From: Paracoxiella cheracis
Lineage (GTDB): Bacteria; Pseudomonadota; Gammaproteobacteria; Coxiellales; Coxiellaceae
DNA: 64,000 bases
Assembly: GCF_049348705.1 (NCBI RefSeq)
Contig: NZ_CP186485.1
Location: forward strand, 806,001 to 870,000
Reading direction: 5' to 3'
Below the pieces are notes generated by a model, which was given only the letters and a program-made list of their open reading frames with translations, was not told where the DNA came from and did no database searches. The position numbers and the translations under genes were made by a program. Position 1 is the first letter of the stretch. Each line of letters starts with the position of its first letter. This document shows positions 8,567 to 18,818 of this stretch, one piece after another.

Positions 8567-9214
8567 CTACTGTTCATGATATAGATGATGTTGACGAATA
8601 TAGTCAATCACGGATTTTGGCAGCATGTCCTCTGGAAAATGACCCGTTGCGAAAGCCTTTCGAATCTTGGTCGCGCTAATTCGCGATTTCGAGATATCTT
8701 GAATCAAAATATACCCCGATTCTTTTTCATACAATTCATTCACTGATTTAACTTCATGCTGGGCTAATAAATCCCTCATCCAGCTTTCATCGGGTAAGGG
8801 AAAATCAGGTCGAGGTGCGATGATTAAATGACAGTAATCTAAAATCGACTGCCAATCTTTCCATTGATTGAATTTAGAAAACGCATCCGTGGCGAGAATA
8901 AAACATAATGTTTTATTTTGCATTTGTTGTTTTAATTTTTTTAAGGTGTCAATGGTATAAGAGGTTTGTTGTGTGGTGGTTTCAATAGCGTTGAGCACAA
9001 AATTTTTATACGGTGCGATCGCCAGTTTTATCATTGCCAAGCGATCTTTTGCGCTGGCGATGGGTTCGCGGTGGGGTGGATGTCCGCTTGGAATAAATTG
9101 AATTTCTGCAAAATGAAGTTGTTTTAATATTCTTTCTGCAATTTCTAAATGACCAAAATGAATGGGATCAAATGTTCCGCCAAGCAGACCAATGAGTATT
9201 TTATTTTTAGCCAA
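8567..9214 (-). CDS. nadD: Nicotinate-nucleotide adenylyltransferase
   Basis: 215 residues. Nucleotidyltransferase motifs LLGGTFDPIHFGHLEIA near the N-terminus and the C-terminal SKSRISATKIRKAF (ISSTxIR type). Converts nicotinate mononucleotide plus ATP to deamido-NAD in NAD biosynthesis. The start overlaps the end of holA by 8 bp, implying translational coupling. nadA of the same pathway is elsewhere in the window (49436). Confidence 0.95.
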   Translation of the reverse strand: MAKNKILIGLLGGTFDPIHFGHLEIAERILKQLHFAEIQFIPSGHPPHREPIASAKDRLAMIKLAIAPYKNFVLNAIETTTQQTSYTIDTLKKLKQQMQNKTLCFILATDAFSKFNQWKDWQSILDYCHLIIAPRPDFPLPDESWMRDLLAQHEVKSVNELYEKESGYILIQDISKSRISATKIRKAFATGHFPEDMLPKSVIDYIRQHHLYHEQ

Positions 9215-10232
9215 TAGAGCGCTCCTTAATCGTAGCGCCTGATAAAGTGAGGCATAACGTTTCTAACTCTTCCCAAGCGCGACCGACTTTAATACCTTTA
9301 ATGATATGATCAATGTGTTCGGCATGCTGTAACATTTGATTGAGTTGATTTGAATGCAAGCGTGTTAATGCATTTTTTAATAAGGGCTTGCGTGTTTGCC
9401 ACTGTGAAGCGATGACTTGTGTGATGGATTGTCCTTGTTCTAATTGCATGGTCATGGAATAAAGCTCGCGGAGTTCTCGTGTAATTGCCCATAAGACTAA
9501 GGTCGTCTCAGTCCCTGAAAATTGCAATCCGGATAAAATGCGAATCACACGCTTTTGTACGCCGAGCAGTGCGTAATTAGTTAAGTCAAAAATATTAAAG
9601 CGTGCATTGTCGCTGATCACTTCGGCAACCTCTTTGGCTGTAATGAGCGTATTTGGATAAAGCAAGCGTAGCTTTTCAATGGCTTGTTGTGCTGACAGAA
9701 GATTTCCTTCAGTGAGTTCGGCCAATAAACGGATGCTATCGGCACTAGCTTGTAAATTTGCTTGTTGTAAACGTGTTGCAATCCAATTTGGCAGCTCGCG
9801 GACGGCGATTGGCCAAATGGTGATAGTGGCGCCAGCTTTATCAATGGCTTTATACCAGCGTGTTTTTTGTTGGGCTGAAGTTAATTTTGATGTAACAATC
9901 AATAATATTTTATCGGTCGGTGGATTTTCTAAATAATCCATCAGTGCATTTGCTCCTGCGGTATCAAATTTTGCTGTTGGATTTCGAATTTCTAATAACG
10001 TTTTTTCACTGAATAAGCTTAAGTTTTCTGCCATGGTAGTAAATGTATTCCAATTAAAACCTGTTTCTATGGTAAATAATTCACGCTGTTGATAACCCGC
10101 ATGCTGAGCGGTAGCATAAATGGCATCTCGTGTTTCTTGTACGAGCAGTGGCACATCACCACTAACCAGATAAACGGGTAGCAACCTATTATTTTTTAAG
10201 TGGGACTGTAGCTGATTAAGATGTAATTGCAT
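9207..10232 (-). CDS. holA: DNA polymerase III subunit delta
   Basis: 341 residues. HolA features: N-terminal PVYLVSGDVPLLVQETRDAI, LLIVTSKLTSAQQKTRWYKAI, and the helical C-terminal domain with NIFDLTNYALLG and LWAITRELREL. Delta subunit of the clamp loader; opens the beta clamp. Lies 4 bp after lptE and overlaps nadD, inside the usual lptE-holA-nadD operon. Confidence 0.93.
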   Translation of the reverse strand: MQLHLNQLQSHLKNNRLLPVYLVSGDVPLLVQETRDAIYATAQHAGYQQRELFTIETGFNWNTFTTMAENLSLFSEKTLLEIRNPTAKFDTAGANALMDYLENPPTDKILLIVTSKLTSAQQKTRWYKAIDKAGATITIWPIAVRELPNWIATRLQQANLQASADSIRLLAELTEGNLLSAQQAIEKLRLLYPNTLITAKEVAEVISDNARFNIFDLTNYALLGVQKRVIRILSGLQFSGTETTLVLWAITRELRELYSMTMQLEQGQSITQVIASQWQTRKPLLKNALTRLHSNQLNQMLQHAEHIDHIIKGIKVGRAWEELETLCLTLSGATIKERSIG

Positions 10233-10236
10233 TTTG

Positions 10237-10797
10237 TTATACTGAATGTTTGTGTCGGTTCAAACCTTGTCTGTAAAATGCTTTATTCAAAGCTTTCCAT
10301 GTATTCAGGGCAGTTATTTGATTATATATCAATGTAACCATGCTGCGGGTAAGTTCGCGTTTTAATAAGTCTGTAGCATCGGGTGTGTATACTTGGTTTG
10401 CATTTTGTAATACCGAACGAGAAATGTGTAGCGTTTTTGGACCAACAATAACTTCGCCATTGCGTTTGGTGATCTCAAAAGTAGTCCTCAGAGTGTAGGA
10501 ATAAGAGGTTGCATTACCACTGTAAATAATAGTCGGGATGTTGGCAGTCATTTTGTTGTTAATAATGCGTAGTGTTACGGGTGCTGTTTGTGGAGTTTGG
10601 GTGATGTGAACATTTATAGACTTCAATGTTCTGCGTAACTGGACTGTCAATGGACTGTAAGGGTTAGGGCTATCTAAATAAAGAGTACGCAATTGAGGTG
10701 GTATGTCTTGTATAGTTTGTGAGTGAAAGCCGCAACCCACCAAACTAAAGATGACAGTGCCAATAAGAAAAAATAAAAATAATTTAACCTTTGTCAT
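10237..10797 (-). CDS. lptE: LPS-assembly lipoprotein LptE
   Basis: 186 residues. Lipoprotein signal peptide with lipobox (VIFSLVGCGFHSQ; Cys 22), then the LptE fold with LRTLYLDSPNPYSPLTVQLRRTL and TLRTTFEITKRNGEVI. Forms the plug of the outer-membrane LptD translocon for lipopolysaccharide. Overlaps the leuS stop by 4 bp (ATGA-type coupling) in the conserved leuS-lptE-holA order. Its presence shows the organism makes LPS. Confidence 0.9.
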   Translation of the reverse strand: MTKVKLFLFFLIGTVIFSLVGCGFHSQTIQDIPPQLRTLYLDSPNPYSPLTVQLRRTLKSINVHITQTPQTAPVTLRIINNKMTANIPTIIYSGNATSYSYTLRTTFEITKRNGEVIVGPKTLHISRSVLQNANQVYTPDATDLLKRELTRSMVTLIYNQITALNTWKALNKAFYRQGLNRHKHSV

Positions 10798-13259
10798 ACC
10801 ACGATGTTAACCAGTTTTTTAGGGACAATGATCACCTTTTTAAGCTGTTTGTTGAGGAGGTGACGTTGAATATTTTCTTCGTTTAATGCCGTATTCTCGA
10901 TAGTGGCTTTATCCGCTTCAGGGGGTACCTGAATGTGACCCCTTAATTTGCCGTTAATTTGTACCACCATATCGATATGGCTGGCTTGAACAGCCCGCGA
11001 GTTATGTTTTGGCCAACCTGCGTGCAAAATATTTTCACCAAAGTTTAGTTCTTGCCATAATTTATGTGAAATGTGTGGTGTTACCGGCGCTAACAAGCGT
11101 AGCAAAATACTTAAACCCTCATCGATGAGATATTTTTCTTCATCGTCATCGGGTGATAATTTCACGATTAAATTTAATATCTTCATGCAAGCTGAAACGA
11201 CGGTGTTAAATTGCAAACGCTCCATATCTTGATTAGCTTGTCTTAAATAATCGTGTAATTGTTTACGTTTTTTTTGTAATTCAGGGGCTTCGATAGGGTT
11301 GTGGTTTTTTGAAAGCTGTTGCTCATTCACGACTTGCATTGTTTCACACACTTTGTGTGAAAAAGACCATAGTTTTTTCAAGAAGCGATAAGCGCCTTCA
11401 ACACCAGTATCAGACCACTCAAGATCTTGCTCCGGTGGGGCAGCGAACATTGCGAATAAACGGACGGTGTCAGCACCATATTTTTTAATCAGAGCTTGTG
11501 GCGCGACAATATTGCCTTTCGATTTTGACATCTTGACGCCGCCTTTGAGTACCATGCCTTGTGTTAATAAACGAATAAAAGGCTCACTAGAATTTAGCAG
11601 GCCTTGGTCGCGTAATATTTTATGCATGAAGCGCGCATAAAGAAGATGCATGACTGCGTGTTCAATGCCGCCGATGTATTGATCAACGGGCGTCCAATAT
11701 TTTGCGCGGTCATCCAACATGGTTTTTTCTTGATTGCTGCAACAGTAGCGTGCGTAATACCAAGACGACTCAACGAAAGTATCCATGGTGTCTGTTTCGC
11801 GTGCGGCTGCTTTGCCACACTTAGGGCAAGTCGTTTTATAAAAACTTGTTTTAGATTTTAACGGTGATCCATGGCCGGTGGGGATCACATCTTCAGGCAA
11901 AAGCACTGGCAGGTCCGCCTCCGGGACGGGAACAATGCCACAGTGTTTGCAGATAACCATAGGGATCGGGGTTCCCCAATAACGTTGCCTCGAAATACCC
12001 CAATCACGAAGACGATAATTAATTTTTTGTTCTCCGAGTTTGTTGTTTTCAAGGTATTCTTCGATGACGTGAATCGCTTCTTTTGAATTAAGGTCATCAA
12101 ATTGTGCGGAATTAATTAATTTACCTTGGCCGGTGTAAGCTGCAGTTTGAAAGTCCCAATCAGGTTGTTCAGGAGATTCAATAACCGGCTTTATCGGAAG
12201 ACTATATTTAAGCGCAAACTCATGATCACGTTCATCGTGTGCGGGTACTGCCATTACAGCGCCCGACCCATATTCCATTAGTACAAAGTTGGTAATCCAA
12301 ACGGGCAGTTTTTCTTTGGTGATAGGGTGGGTTGCGTGTAATCCTAAAAATATACCTTCTTTTTCTTGAGTAGCTACTTCGGCCTCAGCCACTTTTGTCG
12401 TTCGACATTTTTTTAAAAATGCGGCGATGTCTTTGTTGCTTTCAGCCGCTTTAATGGCTAAAGGATGTTCTGGTGCAATGGCAACATAAGTGACACCCAT
12501 AATCGTGTCTGGGCGCGTTGTAAAGATTTCAATTTTTTTACGGTGTTTTTCGATAGCGAAGTTCGCAGTGACACCTTTAGATCGGCCAATCCAGTTGCGT
12601 TGCATCGTGATGACTTGTTCGGGCCATTCTTTAAGCTCGTTTAAGTCGTTTAATAGTTCTTCGGCGTAGTGGGTGATACGTAAAAACCATTGTGATATTT
12701 TGCGACGCTCGACTAAAGCGCCAGAGCGCCAACCACGGCCATCGACCACTTGTTCGTTCGCTAGAACAGTTTCATCAACGGGATCCCAATTTACGACGGC
12801 ATCTTTTTTATAAGCGAGTCCTTTTTCATAGAGTTTTAAAAAGAGCCACTGCTCCCAGCGATAGTAGCTCGGATCACAGGTGGCGATTTCGCGACGCCAG
12901 TCGTAGGCAAAGCCCAGTTGCTGGAATTGCTTGCGCATTTTTTTGATGTTCTTACGGGTCCATTCAGCGGGCGATAGCTTGCGTTGAATCGCTGCGTTTT
13001 CGGCTGGCAAGCCGAACGCATCCCAGCCCATGGGTTGGAGTACGTTTCTGCCTTGTAGAATCTGATAGCGGCTGATGACATCGCCAATAGTGTAGTTGCG
13101 GACGTGACCCATGTGTAGGTCGCCGCTGGGGTAGGGAAGCATCGATAGACAGTAGAATTTTTCTTTGCTTAAGTCTTCTTTGACTTCAAAGCTATGATTT
13201 TCGGTCCAATATTCTTGCGCGGCCTGCTCGATTTCGGCTGGCTCATAAGTTTCATTCAT
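10794..13259 (-). CDS. leuS: Leucyl-tRNA synthetase
   Basis: 821 residues, usual bacterial length. Class I motifs: HMGH in PSGDLHMGHVRNY (residues 49-52) and KMSKS in GVKMSKSKGNIV. Editing domain CP1 has TTRPDTIMGVTYVA. Leu-specific zinc-like region CKHCGIVPVPEADLPVLLP present. Charges tRNA-Leu. First gene of the minus-strand run; the upstream 480 bp hold a MITE-like repeat and no gene that I can recognise. Confidence 0.97.
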   Translation of the reverse strand: MNETYEPAEIEQAAQEYWTENHSFEVKEDLSKEKFYCLSMLPYPSGDLHMGHVRNYTIGDVISRYQILQGRNVLQPMGWDAFGLPAENAAIQRKLSPAEWTRKNIKKMRKQFQQLGFAYDWRREIATCDPSYYRWEQWLFLKLYEKGLAYKKDAVVNWDPVDETVLANEQVVDGRGWRSGALVERRKISQWFLRITHYAEELLNDLNELKEWPEQVITMQRNWIGRSKGVTANFAIEKHRKKIEIFTTRPDTIMGVTYVAIAPEHPLAIKAAESNKDIAAFLKKCRTTKVAEAEVATQEKEGIFLGLHATHPITKEKLPVWITNFVLMEYGSGAVMAVPAHDERDHEFALKYSLPIKPVIESPEQPDWDFQTAAYTGQGKLINSAQFDDLNSKEAIHVIEEYLENNKLGEQKINYRLRDWGISRQRYWGTPIPMVICKHCGIVPVPEADLPVLLPEDVIPTGHGSPLKSKTSFYKTTCPKCGKAAARETDTMDTFVESSWYYARYCCSNQEKTMLDDRAKYWTPVDQYIGGIEHAVMHLLYARFMHKILRDQGLLNSSEPFIRLLTQGMVLKGGVKMSKSKGNIVAPQALIKKYGADTVRLFAMFAAPPEQDLEWSDTGVEGAYRFLKKLWSFSHKVCETMQVVNEQQLSKNHNPIEAPELQKKRKQLHDYLRQANQDMERLQFNTVVSACMKILNLIVKLSPDDDEEKYLIDEGLSILLRLLAPVTPHISHKLWQELNFGENILHAGWPKHNSRAVQASHIDMVVQINGKLRGHIQVPPEADKATIENTALNEENIQRHLLNKQLKKVIIVPKKLVNIVV

Positions 13260-13738
13260 GTGGTTTTTCTTCCTTTCCAGAGATCAAGGCTAGTGAGTCT
13301 AGGATACCTCAGTGTTAGATTTCTGCAAGAGTGAATCCCTTCAGTACGTGCTCCCTGGATGTGGAGCGCCATCACGTGTGTCATCTGTTTACTAGCTGAG
13401 CTTAGGGTAACTGTTTTTCAGGAATTGCCTTCCTTGGCTGCTAAGTACATCCCTGGTACTTACGCCCGCAAAACAGTAATCCTAATCTCTCTGCCGCAAT
13501 TGAAATGCTATTCGATTAGCTCAAATCGGATTTTCGTCCACTTTACTTCAATAGAGGAGTAATTCATGGTCTGCGTATCATAAGTACTTGATAGTATGTC
13601 TTGATTGAATCGAAATTCGAAGCCTGAAACCTTAAGGAAACATTAAATTTGTTCAAAAGTTGACTAATTTGGGGTATCAGCTTATTCTCCTCATGTGACA
13701 AGGAACATCTTGATTAACAGTGGTTCTCGGAGAGAAAA
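13260..13738. other. Intergenic stretch between leuS and the TraI_2-like gene
   Basis: Contains MITE-like copy b (13391-13506) and presumably the leuS promoter. The remaining ~230 bp before 13739 (including ggaggagtaattcatgg-like sequence near 13554) hold no reading frame I can assign. Confidence 0.6.
13391..13506 (+). repeat. MITE-like repeat (family 2), copy b
   Basis: Matches the family core: ctgtttttcaggaattgcc, ggctgctaagtac, ggtacttacgcccgcaaaac and the end gccgcaattgaaat. The left terminus is degenerate, starting around actagctgag. Confidence 0.85.
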
Positions 13739-15010
13739 TTGCTTCCAGGATGGGATTCAGTGTTTACAAAAGGCACAACAGACAAGACCAAAACTTTCAA
13801 GGTTCAGGGTTATAAACCTGGCAAGCGTATACCTGTATTTCCAGCCCCTTCGCTATTGGCAGATAAAAAACATCAGTTCTTTCTTCAACAACTCCGTGAG
13901 TTTTGTAAGCTTCCACAAGAGCACTTTGAGCTGCTTTACAAAAAATTTGTTCACAGCTTTGTTGAATTCGTGCAGGTCTTACCGACGCAAAATGATAGCC
14001 CCTTATGTGGATTAATGAATGATGGTCTGCTTCGTGGCATTAATTTATTGCAGCAGTTAACACTTAGTTATAAAGATGCATCTCCGCTTGAAAGATATGC
14101 CGTATTTACGGCAGCAGTACTCAGAGATGTGGCGAATGTTGTCGTCAATCAAAAAGTATTTATTACCGATGAAGAAGGTGCCACGGCTAAAGTATGGGAG
14201 CCCTTTGAAGGTTCATTGGAGAGTGATCAAGAAGCAGAATTTTATAAAATAATACCGTTATCGTCGACATACCATCGTATCAGTCATTCCGTCACACCGA
14301 TGCTTGCAAGACAGTTATTGCCCAAACTAGGATTCGCATGGATAAGCAGCGATGCGCAGATTTTTGCAGATTGGTTGGATGCCTTGTTGGGTGATGACGC
14401 AGAAGGTGTTGGGCGCGTTGCGCATACGATTCAGTTGTTCAAGCATAAATCGCCAGAAAATTTATTGATGGAGTCGTTGCCTGCGGTAACAGTGGCGATG
14501 GAGGAGTCGCCTGCAACAATTTATGGTGATCGTTTTTTTGAGTGGCTAAAAAACAGTATCGCGAGAGGGGAAGTAAAAGTTAACACTTCCAATGCTTGCG
14601 TGCATGTGACACAGCAAGGCGTTTTTATTGAAAAGGGCGCCATTTTTAAACAATATGTCGATTTACATGTCGAAGTGCCTGTCAATATGTTTTCGGTTTA
14701 CCAACAGTTTGGAAATTTGTTTGGTTTAACAAAGTTAAGTGGTATTGATTATCGTATCGAGCAGTTGTTTTCGGAGTATCCTGATTTTTCGCAAAGTAAA
14801 AATAAAATAGGTTTTGCGAGCCCACTTTCAGCACGTGCGAATCAAGTTCGTGAAGGCGTGATGATTGCCGATCCCAGTTTGATTTTTATGAACGGTGAAG
14901 TGCCATCGCCGACGCCACATTTGAAGTCTTGGCCTGCCTCACAGCGTCCACAAAATATTCCTCAGTTTGTGTCACCGCAGTCTGACCCGAATTCAAAAAA
15001 TAAAATGTAA
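13739..15010 (+). CDS. TraI_2-like (MOBH relaxase family) protein lacking the HD residues
   Basis: About 423 residues; the only start in frame is a TTG at 13739, and the frame is open for seven codons upstream, so the 5' end may be truncated. The middle (EFVQVLPTQ..., ERYAVFTAAVLRDVANVVVNQKVF, WEPFEGSL, YHRISHSVTPMLARQLLP) follows TraI_2, the N-terminal domain of MOBH conjugative relaxases. The later FFEWLKNSIARGEVKVN...VFIEKGAIFKQY resembles the TraI_2 C-terminal winged helix (DUF1528). In relaxases the first part carries an HD-type metal site (HxxxxxGGLLxHT, LLHDIGK); here these read NDGLLRGINLLQQ and VLRDVAN, so most ligands are missing. No other conjugation gene is near. Probably a chromosomal remnant or repurposed copy. 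Confidence 0.6.
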   Translation: MLPGWDSVFTKGTTDKTKTFKVQGYKPGKRIPVFPAPSLLADKKHQFFLQQLREFCKLPQEHFELLYKKFVHSFVEFVQVLPTQNDSPLCGLMNDGLLRGINLLQQLTLSYKDASPLERYAVFTAAVLRDVANVVVNQKVFITDEEGATAKVWEPFEGSLESDQEAEFYKIIPLSSTYHRISHSVTPMLARQLLPKLGFAWISSDAQIFADWLDALLGDDAEGVGRVAHTIQLFKHKSPENLLMESLPAVTVAMEESPATIYGDRFFEWLKNSIARGEVKVNTSNACVHVTQQGVFIEKGAIFKQYVDLHVEVPVNMFSVYQQFGNLFGLTKLSGIDYRIEQLFSEYPDFSQSKNKIGFASPLSARANQVREGVMIADPSLIFMNGEVPSPTPHLKSWPASQRPQNIPQFVSPQSDPNSKNKM

Positions 15011-15014
15011 TGAG

Positions 15015-15055
15015 TTTCAATTGCTTGGCTAGCCGAGCTCTCTGCCGCAATTGAA
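15015..15055 (+). repeat. MITE-like repeat (family 2), copy c, internally deleted
   Basis: Only the two ends remain, joined directly: tttcaattgcttggctagcc then gagctctctgccgcaattgaa. Lies immediately after the TraI_2-like stop codon and 45 bp before the IS3 nest. Confidence 0.75.
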
Positions 15056-15196
15056 CGCTATTTAATTAGCAAAAATAAATTTCTAGAGATGCCCTTAATA
15101 TTGACCTTTCCCCCAAAATTAACACGGTAATCCCCCCACAAATTAGAGGTACTTAAAAGTAGAATTTTCTCGTAAACTAAACAGAGGAGATTCAAG

Positions 15197-15463
15197 ATGA
15201 AAAAATCGAAGTACCCAGACAGCCAAATCATTTCGATACTGAAGCAAGCTGAAGGTGGAACACCCGTTCCCGATCTGTGCCGAGAGCATGGTATAAGCAA
15301 TGCCACGTTCTATAAGTGGCGAGCCAAGTATGGTGGGATGGATGCATCCATGATGACGCGCTTAAAGGAGCTTGAAGAGGAAAATCGTCGCCTGAAAAAA
15401 ATGTATGCTGAAGAACGCTTAAAAGCCGAGATCATTCAGGAGGCTATGCAAAAAAAGTGGTAA
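15197..15463 (+). CDS. IS3-family transposase OrfA
   Basis: 88 residues. Helix-turn-helix of the IS3 OrfA type (SQIISILKQAEGG, LCREHGISNATFYKWRAKYGG) followed by a leucine-zipper-like helix (LKELEEENRRLKKMYAEERL). A run of seven A followed by G at 15450-15457, just before the TAA, fits the -1 ribosomal slippage site that fuses OrfA to OrfB in this family. Confidence 0.93.
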   Translation: MKKSKYPDSQIISILKQAEGGTPVPDLCREHGISNATFYKWRAKYGGMDASMMTRLKELEEENRRLKKMYAEERLKAEIIQEAMQKKW

Positions 15464-16284
15464 AGCCATCTCAGCGCAGAGAGATGGCAAGGAATTGCGT
15501 TAAGAATAAGAAAGTAAGCATCCGAGTTGCTTGCAAGGCATTTGCTATTAGTGAAACATGCTATCGTTATGAGCCGCTAGTATCGGATGAAAATACAGTG
15601 ATTGCAGACTGGCTTATTCGGCTAACGAGCACATGGCTTAACTGGGGTTTTGGACTTTGCTTTTTATACTTACGTAACGTCAAAGGCTTTGCCTGGAACC
15701 ACAAACGTGTTTACCGCATTTATCGAGAACTAGCGTTAAATCTAAGAATAAAGTCTAAAAAACGCTTCATGCGACGTAAACCAGAAGCGCTATGCACTCC
15801 AGACTCAGTAAACCAAGTATGGTCTATGGACTTTATGCATGATCAACTGGGCGACCAAAGATCCTACCGCTTGTTTAATGTTATTGATGACTACAATCGA
15901 GAAGGGCTTGGGATTGATGTTGACTTATCGCTTCCAGCTGATCGCGTGATACGAGCCCTTAATCAAATCATTGAGTGGCGAGGCAAACCGATTGCGCTGC
16001 GCTGCGATAATGGACCTGAATACATTAGCGGTAAGCTAATGGAATGGGCAGAAAAGAAAGGTATTGAGCTTTTTTATATTCAGCCTGGAAAACCCCAACA
16101 AAATGCGTACATTGAACGTTTTAATAGAACAGTGCGATATGACTGGCTTAACCAAGATATTTTTACAACGATAGAGGAGGTTCAACAAAAAGCCACCCGT
16201 TGGCTCTGGCATTATAATAACGAAAGACCTAATAGGGCGCTTGGTGGAATAACGCCAAGGCAAAAGCTGCTTCAAGCAGCATAA
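15457..16284 (+). CDS. IS3-family transposase OrfB (DDE integrase)
   Basis: 275 residues in the -1 frame relative to orfA, overlapping it by 7 bp. rve-type DDE core: first Asp in VWSMDFMHDQL, second in LRCDNGPEYIS, Glu in NAYIERFNRTVRYDW. HTH_21 region precedes it. All three catalytic residues are present and there is no frameshift, so this copy could be functional as an OrfAB fusion. Confidence 0.93.
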   Translation: MVKPSQRREMARNCVKNKKVSIRVACKAFAISETCYRYEPLVSDENTVIADWLIRLTSTWLNWGFGLCFLYLRNVKGFAWNHKRVYRIYRELALNLRIKSKKRFMRRKPEALCTPDSVNQVWSMDFMHDQLGDQRSYRLFNVIDDYNREGLGIDVDLSLPADRVIRALNQIIEWRGKPIALRCDNGPEYISGKLMEWAEKKGIELFYIQPGKPQQNAYIERFNRTVRYDWLNQDIFTTIEEVQQKATRWLWHYNNERPNRALGGITPRQKLLQAA

Positions 16285-16380
16285 CAAATTCTACTATTTT
16301 ACACCCCTAAAAATGGGGGGATTACCACACCATGACATGGATGAGATTTCCAATTATTCTACGACCGAGGAGATCTCAAC

Positions 16381-16644
16381 ATGAAAAAACGTTATACAGA
16401 AGAACAAATCATTAAAGCGATCAAAGAGCATGAAAGTGGCGCTAAGGTGGAAGACCTGTGCCGTCGCTTAGGCATATCTGGCGGTACTTTTTACAATTGG
16501 CGTAGCAAGTATGCTGGCCTAGAGGTTAACGAAGCTAAGCGCCTGCGAGAGCTGGAGTCCGAGAACAATAAGTTAAAAAAGCTGCTGGCTGAAAAGATGT
16601 TAGAAAATGAAGCGCTCAAGGATGTTGTTTCAAAAAAGTGGTAA
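16381..16644 (+). CDS. OrfA of the outer IS3-family element
   Basis: 87 residues. HTH (EQIIKAIKEHESGAKVEDLC, RLGISGGTFYNWRSKY) and coiled zipper (LRELESENNKLKKLLAEKML) as in IS407-like OrfA. Ends in SKKW with a short A-run before the TAA, the usual frameshift position. Intact, but its partner orfB is destroyed by a frameshift and two insertions. Confidence 0.9.
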   Translation: MKKRYTEEQIIKAIKEHESGAKVEDLCRRLGISGGTFYNWRSKYAGLEVNEAKRLRELESENNKLKKLLAEKMLENEALKDVVSKKW

Positions 16645-17030
16645 CGCCTGCTAGCAAGAAGCAGGTTGTTTGTCACTTAATGAGCGCCTTTAAGCTGAGT
16701 GAACGAATGGCCTGCAAGCTAGTCGGGCTAAGTCGAACGGCTTACCGTTACGGACCAAAAAGCGACGAGACGAGTTGATTAGAGCTCGATTAAAAGAATT
16801 GGCAGCTCAGTATTCTCGGTATGGTTATTTAATGCTTCACAGCCTCTTAAAAGCAGAGGGGCTTGTCATGAATAAGAAAAAAACCTACCGGATTTACAAA
16901 GAAGAAAAGCTCCAGGTGCGTACAAAAAAGCGTAAAAAAATACAGCGACTACGATTAGTGATTTGGACTTTGGATAAATAAAATCCCTTGCCAGTTAGGA
17001 CAATAATCAAAAAATGTGAGTTTCTAAATC

Positions 17031-18818
17031 TTAAGCTGTTTTTTGCAGCAATTCGTAGAATTTCTCAGGTGTAAAATTTATTTTATCCAACCATGATTTT
17101 ACTATCCCAATCAAATCCTCTATTTTTTCAGGGTCTGAGTTTTGCGTCTTTTCTTCAGTCCTCTGAATCGTTTTAATTTTTGAGTTGCTATTTTTGAAAA
17201 TAGCAGGATGTCGCGTGCGTTTCCCCTGCGTATCACCTTTGGTTCTGCCTTGCGGATTACCGCGTGGTTTGCAGAGATTAGCAGGCGTGCCAACGGTATC
17301 AAGCACCGTAGAAAAACCCCGTTGCGTTTGTGAAGGGGTCGCAGTTATTGATGGTTTTTCGTTATCCACTTGGAAGCTCGGCAAATACCGCTCCCATTTT
17401 TTCGGTAAAATCGGGGCAAGATTCCTCGCTAGATAAAGTTGCGTATACGCTAATGCTGTCATCCGCCACCAATCTTCTTCGTGCTTAACATCCGGTGTTT
17501 GGTATCGGTCAAATAACAGTTTGTCTTTACCAAAACGAAAGTAGTGTTCAATGTCATAGCGTCTATCGTAATAGTGATAGGCTTCTAATGCTGTGATTTC
17601 ATTACGTCGTTCACCAGCGAGTCCTAACCAGAGTGGATTTTTATATAAAGATTTACCGTTAGCATCAACCGCAACCAATTGCACAACAGTAACAGGATGC
17701 TCATACGATGCGCGCCATGGAGAGCGAAGCGAAGGCGCGTATTCCGCGGTAGGCTCGGATTTTTTGCCGAGCGTAAGCGACTGCAAAAAATCTTTACGAG
17801 CCGTCAAGTCATTTGAGAGCCCGTGCGTAGTCGAGCCGTGAGGTCGCGGAGCGCGGGCGACGAGGACGTCCGCGGCTATTTAAGTTGTCGCGTATTGCGA
17901 GTCGATTATTGACAGGGATGGCAATAATCTATCACGAGCATCGCGACACGCTTGTCCTTTAAATTGCTTTGAACCACGCAGTAATTGGTCACGCCATATT
18001 TTAATCTCCAATTGGTAAGTTTTGCCACTGCGGGTTGTAATGGGTTGCTGCACAATCTCATCGGATTCACGGTGAGTCGTGCTGTCGTTTAGTTTCATCG
18101 CATCACCATAGCGTTTTATACTTCCTGAGGTATTATCTTCTATTGATGCGGGCGCGAAAACATTACGGGTACTGTTAAAACGGAAAAGATGTACCCAATT
18201 GGGATTTTCGCTAACCAGTTTACGGCAAGCTTCTGTACCATATTTTGAATCAGCCACGCTAACCACCAATTTATGAGTAAGCGCTAAGTCTGCAATACAA
18301 CGGTTAATTTGCTGCATCCCAACTACATTGCCTTTTTCATCGCTTTTAACGCGCCTCGTATCCAGTGGAACTAACCAATGCTTTTCTTGAGCTGCACCAT
18401 CATTGGGCAATAGTGATACCGTTGAATATTCATGTCCAATGGTAATCGGTTTGTTACCCGGTGCTGGATTAGGGCTGTAAACCACATGGCGATCTTCAAC
18501 ACAGTGTGCACTTTGACGCGACTGTGGTGTCGTATCCGCAATAATGATCACACGGTCATCGCTATGACTCACATGTTCATATTGTATTTTCATCATGCTA
18601 TCCCAACAATTTGCTACCGACAAACCATCGCTAATCGCATCGGTAATACTACTGTATTCACGTTCAAAGTATGGCGATTCACATAATTCTATGGGTGTTT
18701 TGCAGCGATGGCCATGGCTTGAAAGGGCATCGAGTAAATTCATATTGGCATCGCGTCGCGCGGGGAAGATGTTGTAGAGGAATGTACGGAATTGTTTTAG
18801 TTTTTCTGTCGCTAACAT
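17031..18818 (-). pseudogene. IS4-family transposase, split by R249 copy 3
   Basis: N-terminal part 18818-17955 and C-terminal part 17705-17031. With R249 removed, the frame rejoins as KQFKG|YEHPV, exactly as in copy B. The intact protein would be about 512 residues: DDE Asp residues in IIADTTPQSR and VADSKYGTEAC, and the YREK signature Y-2-R-3-E-6-K in YDRRYDIEHYFRFGK, diagnostic of IS4. Within R249 the reading frame reaches a stop (TAA at 17880). One residue differs from copy B before the break (LLRGS here, FLRGS in B). Unlikely to be active. Confidence 0.92.
17706..17954 (+). repeat. R249 repeat, copy 3, inside IS4 transposase A
   Basis: Flanks ctcata and tcctttaa. The matching uninterrupted site in IS4-B (around 47980) reads ctcatatcctttaa, so insertion was exact with neither duplication nor deletion. 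Confidence 0.97.

Larger units (their letters stand above)
15126..16326 (+). mobile_element. IS3-family (IS407-like) element inserted in the left end of the outer IS
   Basis: 1201 bp with terminal inverted repeats ggtaatcccccc/ggggggattacc and a 4-bp target duplication acac (15122-15125 and 16327-16330). Contains intact orfA and orfB. It separates the left terminal repeat of the outer IS from its orfA. Appears structurally complete, so it may be active. Confidence 0.93.
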
